A stretch of 9,166 nucleotides of DNA. Source: an uncultured Faecalicoccus sp. (GTDB taxonomy: Bacteria > Bacillota_I > Bacilli_A > Erysipelotrichales > Erysipelotrichaceae). The stretch is taken from the NCBI GenBank assembly GCA_902497095.1, contig CABVDD010000055.1:1-9166 (forward strand), written 5' to 3'. Within the stretch, counting starts at the first letter, position 1. Every line of letters starts with the position of its first letter. A program made the translations under genes and the position numbers. The notes under the pieces were generated by a model. The model searched no databases. It was given only the letters and a program-made list of their open reading frames with translations, and was not told the origin of the DNA. Below are positions 1-6,172 of this stretch, one piece after another.

Positions 1-499
1 CTCCATGTGTCGGATATAAAACAGGCACAACAAAACATAGGGTATATTTAAAAAATATGAGAGTTTTGATACATCTTTGTTATTGAATCTTTGCATATAA
101 TCAAAAATTAAATACAAGCCTAGATATAATAATGGAATAAGCAAAGTCATCAATGTAAGAATCCATAAATTATGACAGATACGATACAATGAAAAGATTT
201 GTGTAAAGCATAAAAGAATGATGAATTGAGAAGTGAGCCATAGCAAACAAAACCAGTAAAAAAAATAAGAATTTGCGAAGTTTACTTCCTTTATAGATAT
301 GATCACATAAAAACCATAAAGATAAAAAAAGCGCTATATTCTGCATAAGATTACTTCTGTTGCGAAAGATAAAAGGTATAAAAAAACAACTATAAAAGAC
401 AATTTTGTTGTAAGAACATCGTAATGTGAAAAATCGATTCAAAAACAAGATCAAGAAAATAAGAGCTTGTATGCAGAAAACAAGATTTAAAACGAACAT
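1..499 (-). pseudogene. Membrane sensor domain of a VirS/AgrC-like histidine kinase, frameshifted and cut by the window edge
   Basis: An ATG at 499 with GAGG eight bases upstream opens a very hydrophobic protein: transmembrane segments at about residues 3-24, 32-46 and 52-66, then a basic KGSKLRK loop as in the polytopic sensors of GHKL kinases. The frame stops at 170-172 after 109 codons. However, at codons 79-81 it crosses eight T residues (plus-strand A run 258-265). Reading seven T instead gives an uninterrupted frame to base 1 with three more hydrophobic segments, ending FYIRHME. I infer one six-segment sensor whose catalytic domain lies beyond the left edge, inactivated, phase-variable or misread at the homopolymer. 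The start overlaps the end of the response regulator gene by 13 bases, so the two are translationally coupled. No kinase motif is inside the window, so the kinase call rests on topology and neighbour. Alternative: a genuine 109-residue membrane protein. Confidence 0.55.
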
Positions 500-1188
500 T
501 GTAGATACCTCACATAGCCTTTTAAAAATGAAGTTTTATATCTTTTAGACATAGGTATACAAATGCCGTTAGTTAGATAAATATCTTTTTTGTCTATAGA
601 AAAATCGGTAATGTGTCGATAATTTACCAGAAATGATTTATAGGGTTGTCCAAAATCATGCAATGTAAGATGATCTCGCCAATAAGAAAGACTATACGTT
701 GTACGATATTTTCTGTTTTTCAGATAGAGATATGTATGTCTATCTATAAATTCTATATAAAGTAAATCTTTATAATACATTTTATACGGAGAAATTTTTA
801 AATCGATAAGTGCAAGGTGTTCTTTAAAATAGGATAAAAGTACATCTTTTACAACGTGTTTAAATTCATCTTTAGAAAGAGGCTTAAGCAGATAACGTTT
901 TGCTTCTATGTTATAGCCATAGGCTAAATACTCAGTATATAAAGACGTAATGATAATAGGGACATTTGGACATTGCAAACGAATTAAACTTCCAAGTTGA
1001 ATACCGTTATGTAAATTAAGATGGATATCTAAAAAGATCAGATTATACTTACTGAAATCTAAAAGAACATTTTCATCAAAAATTTCGATAAGATGGGGAA
1101 TATGATACATTGAAAATGTGTGTTGAATAAGATGTGATAAATGTTTTAAGTCTTCAATATTATCTTCGCATATTAAAATGTGGATCAT
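487..1188 (-). CDS. LytTR-family response regulator (VirR/AgrA/ComE-like)
   Basis: This 233-residue two-component regulator has an N-terminal receiver domain with the acidic pair E8-D9, phosphoacceptor D54 in FLDIHL, T82/S83 and K103 in LLKP. A LytTR DNA-binding domain follows at about residues 135-230 and carries the characteristic FLVNYRHI stretch. Proteins of this family bind direct repeats upstream of target genes and control bacteriocins, toxins or competence. I chose ATG 1188 (MIHILICEDN) because AAAGGAG lies eight bases before it; a TTG at 1206 also keeps the frame but sits over that ribosome binding site. Its end overlaps the sensor gene by 13 bases, and its start lies inside the preceding small ORF by 29 bases, so the whole cassette is probably one transcript. 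The regulator-then-sensor order is that of VirR/VirS rather than AgrC/AgrA. The family assignment is firm; the targets are unknown. Confidence 0.93.
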   Translation of the reverse strand: MIHILICEDNIEDLKHLSHLIQHTFSMYHIPHLIEIFDENVLLDFSKYNLIFLDIHLNLHNGIQLGSLIRLQCPNVPIIITSLYTEYLAYGYNIEAKRYLLKPLSKDEFKHVVKDVLLSYFKEHLALIDLKISPYKMYYKDLLYIEFIDRHTYLYLKNRKYRTTYSLSYWRDHLTLHDFGQPYKSFLVNYRHITDFSIDKKDIYLTNGICIPMSKRYKTSFLKGYVRYLQCSF

Positions 1189-1303
1189 GTGAAACTCCTT
1201 TTTCAATTCGTGTTAAATAGGCAAATAAAAAACCAATGTAACAAAAAAGAAAATAGGGTTTGGCTTTATTATTTTTATAACAGAGAAAAGAAATTAAAGA
1301 CAT
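1160..1303 (-). CDS. Small 47-residue membrane-peptide ORF between the XRE and LytTR genes
   Basis: ATG 1303 follows AAAGG with eight bases of spacing and opens 47 codons beginning MSLISFLCYKNN. A basic stretch (K10-K15) precedes one hydrophobic segment at about residues 17-30 (PYFLFCYIGFLFAYL), and a polar, basic tail ends in RR. Cysteines are at 8 and 21. It fills the 162-base gap between the XRE stop and the response regulator start, and overlaps the regulator by 29 bases in another frame, so translational coupling is likely. Position beside a LytTR/sensor pair raises the idea of a signal-peptide precursor or a small regulator of the sensor, but I see no double-glycine leader, no AgrD-like acidic tail and no AgrB-type processing gene. 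It may instead be only a leader ORF. Recognised by ribosome binding site and context, not by homology. Confidence 0.4.
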   Translation of the reverse strand: MSLISFLCYKNNKAKPYFLFCYIGFLFAYLTRIEKGVSHDPHFNMRR

Positions 1304-1350
1304 GATAAAAACCTTTCTTAAATAGAGAGGAAATAAATAGATCAGAAGAA

Positions 1351-1692
1351 TTATTCTTTAGAATTATTTTGACTTTCAAATACGTGAATGGTTGAATATA
1401 AAAAATCTTTTTGTCCTTGCGTAAATTCAGGTAATCGTGCCTGAAGTTCTTTTATAAAATGATCGGTATCATTCAAAGACGTATTATATATGATATTATC
1501 CATAGAAATATTCAACTCTTTTACTAAAATACAAGCAATTTGAAAAGAAGGATTCACTTTAGCATTTTCTATGTTTGCTAAATGACGTGTAGATACATGA
1601 GCCACTTCTGACAGTTCTTCCTGTGTCAGATGTTTTGCTTTCCGTCCTTGCTTTACTGCTTTGCCAAAGGCCTTAGAAATATCTTCTGGCAT
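1351..1692 (-). CDS. XRE-family helix-turn-helix transcriptional regulator
   Basis: This protein of 113 residues has a complete Cro/C1-type helix-turn-helix at about residues 10-67: GKAVKQGRKAKHLTQEELSE, a recognition helix around VSTRHLANIE, then NPSFQIACILVKELNISMD. A short helical C-terminal extension (residues 76-110) could serve for dimerisation or partner contact. The start is well supported: GGTGAGGTG lies just upstream of ATG 1692. It is the first gene of the XRE, small ORF, LytTR regulator, sensor cassette and is separated from the preceding cell-wall protein gene by 135 bases, which could hold its promoter. I infer a local regulator of this cassette; nothing in the sequence shows what it senses. 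Confidence 0.9.
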   Translation of the reverse strand: MPEDISKAFGKAVKQGRKAKHLTQEELSEVAHVSTRHLANIENAKVNPSFQIACILVKELNISMDNIIYNTSLNDTDHFIKELQARLPEFTQGQKDFLYSTIHVFESQNNSKE

Positions 1693-1796
1693 AGTTTCAC
1701 CTCACCAATATTTTATCTTTTATAAGACTTGCTTTAAATCACCTAGTAGTTCACTATAATAAGAACGATACTTCCTTTTTTTTATTATTTTAACAT

Positions 1797-1802
1797 ATTA
1801 TA
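1797..1802 (-). promoter_or_regulatory. Candidate -10 box of the XRE/LytTR cassette
   Basis: Read on the minus strand this is a perfect TATAAT about 105 bases upstream of the XRE start. The hexamer 17 bases further upstream (TTTTTA) is a poor -35 box, so the call is tentative. The region is AT-rich enough for such hexamers to arise by chance. Confidence 0.3.
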
Positions 1803-1827
1803 GAGAGGGGGTTAACGATTAAAAAAA

Positions 1828-3057
1828 TTAATCAAAGAGTGTATTTTGATATTCAAATACACATGCAGAAATTTCCTGCATCAAAGATGTATACACATTT
1901 ACATCTTTAGAAAAGACAACCAGAATATAGTCTCTTCCTGGTAAAAAGACAATACCTCCATCATGATAATATGTATCTGCACAACCAGTTTTATGCGCAA
2001 ATTCGATATTTTTTCCAAGTCCGCTTTGTAAAGCGGTGTAATCTGAACATTGCTTAAATAAGTCCATCATTTTATTGCAACTGTCTTCAGAAGCCAGTTT
2101 ATGATCATATAGATTTTCAAAGAACAAACCGATATCTGTTGCACTGCTGACATTATCTCCGCCATCTGTAAAGAAATTTTCACCTGGCTGCAAGCCATGA
2201 TGTAAAGCGGTATGATTCATACCAATTTGTTGAGCTAATACATTAGCTTTGTGTAATCCATAAAGTCCATTGCCATTTCCAATGACTTCCATTAAAACAT
2301 TATAGGATGTATTATCACTAATGATGATCATGGGCTCTATCCATTGAGCATATTGGGAATAATCCATAGTTTGTGCATCAATTTCTTGGAATACAGCAGC
2401 TAATGCAACCGTTTTGATCATGCAGCATGGATACATAGATTGTGGGTTGATCTCAAAACTTTTTCTCGTTCTTAGATCTTTAAAGTATACGCTGATATCT
2501 CCGCTGTATTTAGAAATAATCTCTTGTACTTCTTTTTGAAGCTTTTCAATATCAATTTGTAAGTTTCCATTTTTATCAAAAACATATTTTTTCTTGTTGA
2601 TGGTTTTTGAACCGGTAACCATATGTCCTTTTTGGTCGAAATAGGAAAGCATTGGATGATTATCCTTTGTATAAGCTTTAAATTTTTTGGCAACCATTTG
2701 TCCATTCTTTTCAAAATAATATGTTTTTCCATTAATCGTATGAAGACCATTTACACGCTTTCCATTATGATCAAAATAGTACGTTTTATGATCAATGGTT
2801 TGAAATCCCTTTTTCATAAAACCAGTATCATGTGAAAAGTAATAATAATCTTTTCCGATTTTATGCATACCGTGTGCTAAATCACCATTAGAATCAATAT
2901 AAACTGTGGCAGAAGATGCAAATGGTAATAACGATACAAAACCTTTTTGAAAGGAAAGGTGCGTTACAAAACTAAGTGTAAAAAAAGAGCATAAAGAGAC
3001 TATTACTAATATTGTCTTTTTTATGCTCCATCTTCTTTTTACAGGTTGTCTAGTCAT
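1828..3057 (-). CDS. Exported cell-wall-binding repeat protein with a beta-lactamase-fold (serine hydrolase-like) domain
   Basis: This 409-residue protein has a basic N-terminus (KRRWSIKK) and one hydrophobic segment at about 15-34, a signal peptide or membrane anchor; ASSA at 47-50 could be a cleavage site. Five choline/glucan-binding-type repeats follow at about 59-165, each with a YYF, YF or YVF core before D/E-x-x-G. The C-terminal domain (about 170-409) matches the class A beta-lactamase-like fold: YPCCMIKT at 209-216 in the SxxK position, SDN at 247-249 and KTG at 356-358. The SxxK serine is Cys (C212, codon at 2422-2424), and no ExxLN general-base motif is visible. So true beta-lactamase activity is doubtful; a cell-wall transpeptidase or carboxypeptidase-like role, a thiol catalyst or a non-catalytic binder are all possible. 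The ribosome binding site is weak (AAGG, 11 bases away), but no better in-frame start exists. It has its own upstream promoter and lies before the XRE gene. Confidence 0.88.
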   Translation of the reverse strand: MTRQPVKRRWSIKKTILVIVSLCSFFTLSFVTHLSFQKGFVSLLPFASSATVYIDSNGDLAHGMHKIGKDYYYFSHDTGFMKKGFQTIDHKTYYFDHNGKRVNGLHTINGKTYYFEKNGQMVAKKFKAYTKDNHPMLSYFDQKGHMVTGSKTINKKKYVFDKNGNLQIDIEKLQKEVQEIISKYSGDISVYFKDLRTRKSFEINPQSMYPCCMIKTVALAAVFQEIDAQTMDYSQYAQWIEPMIIISDNTSYNVLMEVIGNGNGLYGLHKANVLAQQIGMNHTALHHGLQPGENFFTDGGDNVSSATDIGLFFENLYDHKLASEDSCNKMMDLFKQCSDYTALQSGLGKNIEFAHKTGCADTYYHDGGIVFLPGRDYILVVFSKDVNVYTSLMQEISACVFEYQNTLFD

Positions 3058-3086
3058 AATGCTTCATGCCTTACTTTATTGTTTTT

Positions 3087-3092
3087 ATAATA
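3087..3092 (-). promoter_or_regulatory. Extended -10 promoter of the cell-wall-binding protein gene
   Basis: On the minus strand the sequence reads TGCTATTAT, an extended -10 element (TGn plus TATTAT), about 30 bases before the ATG at 3057. No good -35 hexamer is present, which extended -10 promoters tolerate. It implies transcription separate from the lipoprotein gene upstream. Confidence 0.45.
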
Positions 3093-3163
3093 GCACAGTA
3101 TTTATTAAAATCGAGATTGAATATCTTGGAAATTTTAATTTTGTATTATTCAATTAATGTTCT

Positions 3164-3808
3164 TTATTCATTAAAAGTAAAAGTCAAAATGTAATATGTT
3201 TCTTCTTCCTTTACATCAATTTTTTCTGGATGATAAAAGATATCAGTGTCCACAATACGAGAATCCATACCTTTGTAAACAATATTTGCGACTACAGGAA
3301 ATTCTTCGTTGCTTTTTACTTTTGTTTCTTTTGTTATGTTTGTATACATCATGATTCCGTGAGAGCCAAAACTAGGAGTTACTTCATTAAATGATTTCTC
3401 ACCTTGAATAGCCATAGCTGATGGTTCAGGGTTCACATTTTTGTATTGGATTTCAGCGTTTATTAAGTAATTGGATACTAAAAACCAAAAAGTATCGCCG
3501 CTTAATTCTAAATCAAATTGTTCTAAGTTATTCCAATTCCCATCTTTGAGTTCATATAATTTACAAGTTAGCGTACTGTAGTTTTTATCAAAAGAAACTT
3601 CGAATGGAATTAAACTGTTGTCAGAACTACTAAGATAAAATTGATCTTTTTCTGTTAAAGGTGAAGGATAAAATAAGTTTTTTTCAGATGGATCAATTTC
3701 TGTAGTTGATTGCTTATTATCGTTTAACGTTTCATCTTTCTGTTCCTGGTTACTACATCCATATAAGGCTATAAAACATAAAACAATAGATACAATTATT
3801 TTTTTCAT
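3164..3808 (-). CDS. Lipoprotein of unknown family
   Basis: The 214-residue product begins with a typical lipoprotein signal: MKKIIV, a hydrophobic core and the lipobox LYGC, with the lipidated cysteine at residue 18. A polar, low-complexity linker rich in Q, E, D, N, S and T (about 19-43) then leads into a soluble domain with alternating hydrophobic/polar beta-like stretches. The mature protein should sit on the outer face of the membrane. The start at 3808 is well placed seven bases after AGAGG. I do not recognise the domain and assign no function. It lies 106 bases upstream of the cell-wall-binding protein gene on the same strand; both products are extracellular, but that gene appears to have its own promoter. 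No convincing terminator was seen after the stop. Confidence 0.85.
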   Translation of the reverse strand: MKKIIVSIVLCFIALYGCSNQEQKDETLNDNKQSTTEIDPSEKNLFYPSPLTEKDQFYLSSSDNSLIPFEVSFDKNYSTLTCKLYELKDGNWNNLEQFDLELSGDTFWFLVSNYLINAEIQYKNVNPEPSAMAIQGEKSFNEVTPSFGSHGIMMYTNITKETKVKSNEEFPVVANIVYKGMDSRIVDTDIFYHPEKIDVKEEETYYILTFTFNE

Positions 3809-4028
3809 ATGTTTCCTCTTTTCTATGATTTTGATATTTATAGATATCTTTTTTAATCTATATCTTCAATGTTTGAAACAGTTTTTAAAAATTTCAACAA
3901 ATATTTACTTATTCTAATTATTCAAGAAGCAATTGATAGTATAAAAATAAATGTAATTCTTATATAAATATACAATAGTTTTATAAAAAATAAAACTAGG
4001 TATATCTTAAACGTTGGTTAATAACAAT
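3809..4028. other. AT-rich intergenic stretch without a gene
   Basis: Between the lipoprotein start and the oxidoreductase terminator there is no reading frame with a ribosome binding site on either strand. It must contain the promoter for the lipoprotein gene, but several AT-rich hexamers compete and none pairs well with a -35. A TTGAAA / TTTCAA inverted pair at 3872-3896 and several ATATC/GATAT repeats nearer the gene are visible; all are weak in such AT-rich sequence. Confidence 0.5.
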
Positions 4029-4057
4029 AAAAAAACCATCAGAACTTAATCTGATGG
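4029..4057 (-). terminator. Rho-independent terminator of the oxidoreductase gene
   Basis: On the minus strand a perfect 7-bp stem CCATCAG / CTGATGG closes an 8-base loop and is followed directly by seven T residues. It lies about 75 bases past the oxidoreductase stop at 4131, so the enzyme is probably transcribed alone. Confidence 0.88.
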
Positions 4058-4130
4058 ATAAAAAGAATCTACTTTAAACGTATAAATTGGTCTATATGTT
4101 TTTTTCTTTTTACATTGAATTGAAATAGAT

Positions 4131-6062
4131 TTAAATTTTAAATGCCACAGCTGCAGCTTCTTCTGTTGCTTTATTGGCTTGACCAGCTTGTGTAGCATCA
4201 CCGATAACATATAATTCTTTACCTAGATCTTTTAATTGTTCCTCCAAAGGATTGTATGCTTTAGATCCCATTGCGATAATAATACTATCAAATCCATCGG
4301 CGGTTTTCTCTTTGCCGTCTTGTTCATAAACGACTCCGTGTTCGGTAAACTTTTTGATCTTTGCATTTAAAATATATTGTGTATTATTAGATGCAAGACG
4401 AGCTTGTAGGTGAGTGCCAACGCCTAATACACCATAGTTTATAGTTGGAACCATATCAATTAAAGTGCTTTTTCTTCCTGCACGTTCTCTTAAAAAATCA
4501 GCTAATTCTAATCCAACTAAACCGGCACCGGCAATAAGAACGTTATGACCAACTACAGATTTACCTTCTAGTACGTCATTAGCCATAAAAATATTTTCTC
4601 CATCGATTCCTTCAATAGATGGTTTAATTTGTGTAGCTCCTGTTGCTAAAATAATAACATCTGGATTCACTTCCTGAACCAAGCTTTTATTTACAGTGGT
4701 TGATGTATGATAGGTAACGCCTTGTTTTCTACCTTCCTGTATCCAAAAACGTAATGGTCCAGTTAATAAAGATTTACATGGTGGTAAAGCAGCTAGTCTA
4801 AACTGTCCACCTAATTGTTCTTGTGCTTCATATACATCTACTTTATGCCCTCGTTTTGATGCGACATATGCTGCATATAATCCAGCAGGTCCTGAACCAA
4901 CGATTATAACCTGTTTGACTTTTTCTGCTGGATCAAATGTATACTCTTTCTCATGACCTACTCGTGGATTTACTAAGCAACAAGCCGTCAAATGATTTGG
5001 ATCTGTCATATATCCCATGCATGATTGTAAACAGTTTATACAAGGAGTAATTTCAGAAATTTTACCTTCAGCAACTTTTTTAGGGAAGTATGGTTCTGCC
5101 AAAGACTGTCTTGAAATAGAGACAAAGTCGGCTTTACCGGTTTCTAATATATCTTCGGCAATTTCTGGTGTATTGATTCGATCAATTGAAATTACAGGAA
5201 TATTAACACTTTCTTTGATTTCTTTGGCATTATAAGCATTGAATCCCATTGGTACATCTTCTGGAGCACTCATCCAATCTAAAGATGCATAAGTACAAAT
5301 TGTTGCTTCAATGGCATCATAGCCTGCTTCTTCAAAATATTTAGCAAGTATTTTTGTGTCAGAAATTGTTAATCCGCCGGGTACTTTTTCTTCAGAAGAT
5401 AGTTTTATGATGACTGGGAAATGTTCTCCACATTTTTTCTTAATATCTTTACATATTTCTGTTGCAAAACGAGCTCTGTTTTCGATAGATCCACCAAATT
5501 CATCAAATCGACGATTGGTAAATTCTGAAAGGAATTGTTGTACTAAATATCCATGTCCTGCATGGATTTCTACACCATCAAATCCAGCTTTTTTGGCACG
5601 TAAAGCTGCATCTCCAAACATATGGATATTGTCCCAAACTTCTGCAGTTGTCAATTCATGTGGTACTTCATCAAAAGTTGGGCATGCTAATGGTGAAGGT
5701 GCGTTAACTTGATGGCCTAGGATGGCTTTTGTATATTGTCTGCCTGGTTGATGTAACTGTGGAAATATACGCGCACCATATTGATGTACAGCATCTGTCA
5801 CCTTCTTCCATTCGGGAATAAATTCGTCGGATCCTAAGGATGGTTCATAAGGTGTGCAGAATTCTGAATCTTGTACTCTTGTAACTTCAGTGATGATCAA
5901 TCCGTATCCACCTTTTGCACGTTCCTCATAATAGGCAACGGTTCGATCTGTGGGATGACCATTTAGTTTTGCAAAACCAACACCCATTGCTCCCATTACA
6001 AATCGATTTTTTAATTCTAATTGTCCAATTTTTCCGGGTTGTAATAATTTTTCAAATTTCAT
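4131..6062 (-). CDS. NADH:flavin oxidoreductase, 2,4-dienoyl-CoA reductase / enoate reductase family (FMN, 4Fe-4S, FAD)
   Basis: The 643-residue length and layout match this family. An old-yellow-enzyme TIM barrel spans about 1-335, with KNRFVMG at 18-24, QLHQPGR at 102-108, HAGHGYLVQQFLS at 167-179 and NRRFDEFGGSIENR at 183-196. A 4Fe-4S motif follows at C341, C344, C348 and C361/C362 before LVNP. Then come an FAD-binding VGSGPAG (388-394), a second dinucleotide fold AGAGLVG (511-517) for NAD(P)H, and a closing FAD motif YVIGDA (618-623). Such enzymes pass hydride from NAD(P)H through FAD and the cluster to FMN and reduce activated C=C bonds: unsaturated acyl-CoAs, enoates, or oxo-steroid/bile acid intermediates (BaiCD/BaiH). 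The substrate cannot be told from sequence. AAAGGAGG precedes ATG 6062 by ten bases. It is divergent from a PucR-type regulator, its likely controller, and ends at a terminator. Cytoplasmic; probably oxygen-sensitive. Confidence 0.93.
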   Translation of the reverse strand: MKFEKLLQPGKIGQLELKNRFVMGAMGVGFAKLNGHPTDRTVAYYEERAKGGYGLIITEVTRVQDSEFCTPYEPSLGSDEFIPEWKKVTDAVHQYGARIFPQLHQPGRQYTKAILGHQVNAPSPLACPTFDEVPHELTTAEVWDNIHMFGDAALRAKKAGFDGVEIHAGHGYLVQQFLSEFTNRRFDEFGGSIENRARFATEICKDIKKKCGEHFPVIIKLSSEEKVPGGLTISDTKILAKYFEEAGYDAIEATICTYASLDWMSAPEDVPMGFNAYNAKEIKESVNIPVISIDRINTPEIAEDILETGKADFVSISRQSLAEPYFPKKVAEGKISEITPCINCLQSCMGYMTDPNHLTACCLVNPRVGHEKEYTFDPAEKVKQVIIVGSGPAGLYAAYVASKRGHKVDVYEAQEQLGGQFRLAALPPCKSLLTGPLRFWIQEGRKQGVTYHTSTTVNKSLVQEVNPDVIILATGATQIKPSIEGIDGENIFMANDVLEGKSVVGHNVLIAGAGLVGLELADFLRERAGRKSTLIDMVPTINYGVLGVGTHLQARLASNNTQYILNAKIKKFTEHGVVYEQDGKEKTADGFDSIIIAMGSKAYNPLEEQLKDLGKELYVIGDATQAGQANKATEEAAAVAFKI

Positions 6063-6101
6063 GTGGTTAAGTCCTCCTTTATCTTCATTTTATCTACATT
6101 T

Positions 6102-6131
6102 TTATTAGAAAGCTTCGTACAAAATTGTCAA
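6102..6131 (-). promoter_or_regulatory. Promoter of the oxidoreductase gene
   Basis: On the minus strand a perfect -35 box TTGACA (6126-6131) is followed after 18 bases by TAATAA (6102-6107), placing the start of transcription near 6095 and the leader at about 30 bases. The -35 box sits just 7 bases from the -10 box of the divergent regulator gene, so the two promoters interlock. Confidence 0.65.
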
Positions 6132-6144
6132 AAGTTGATATAAT
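6116..6144 (+). promoter_or_regulatory. Promoter of the PucR-type regulator gene
   Basis: A perfect TATAAT at 6139-6144 lies 17 bases after CGTACA (6116-6121), a weak -35 that matches only the ACA end of the consensus. The predicted start of transcription is near 6151. This supports the ATG at 6173 as start codon, because the in-frame TTG at 6125 would lie upstream of the transcript. Confidence 0.5.
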
Positions 6145-6147
6145 TAT

Positions 6148-6162
6148 TGTGCAAAATGCACA
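6148..6162. promoter_or_regulatory. Candidate operator: palindrome TGTGCA-AAA-TGCACA
   Basis: Perfect 6-bp inverted arms separated by three A residues. The site covers the predicted transcription start of the regulator gene and lies about 53-67 bases upstream of the predicted start of the oxidoreductase transcript. That geometry fits repression of the regulator's own promoter and activation of the enzyme's. Binding by the adjacent regulator is inference. Confidence 0.45.
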
Positions 6163-6172
6163 TGGTGGTTGT

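Noticed and set aside
1160..1303. Calling the small ORF an AgrD-type autoinducer precursor
   Set aside because: There is no conserved acidic C-terminal tail and no AgrB-like protease gene, and the C-terminal codons are constrained by overlap with the response regulator.
1817..1833. GATTAA-AAAAA-TTAATC inverted repeat at the end of the cell-wall-binding protein gene, considered as a terminator
   Set aside because: The stem has a single G-C pair and no following T run beyond the loop sequence; far too weak for a rho-independent terminator.
2472..2835. Open frames of 92 codons (minus, 2472-2750) and 70 codons (plus, 2623-2835) within the cell-wall-binding protein gene
   Set aside because: Both overlap the repeat-coding part of a clear gene. 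Their length and Lys/Ile-rich composition are by-products of that region.
1828..3057. Calling this gene a beta-lactamase resistance gene
   Set aside because: The catalytic serine is replaced by cysteine, no ExxLN motif is visible and the protein carries wall-binding repeats; the fold alone does not justify a resistance call.
5356..5712. A 118-codon open frame on the plus strand opposite the oxidoreductase gene
   Set aside because: It lies wholly antisense to a well-supported enzyme gene, has no ribosome binding site, and its translation shows no domain; it follows from the codon use of the real gene. The same holds for 5017-5235.
4131..6062. Naming the oxidoreductase fadH, baiCD or baiH
   Set aside because: The shared domain layout does not separate these subfamilies, and no diagnostic neighbours (bai or fatty-acid oxidation genes) are in the window.
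6125..6172. TTG start giving the PucR-type protein 16 extra residues
   Set aside because: The codon overlaps the -35 box of the opposite promoter and lies upstream of the TATAAT at 6139, so it should not be in the mRNA; the ATG at 6173 begins where the protein starts to look family-like.
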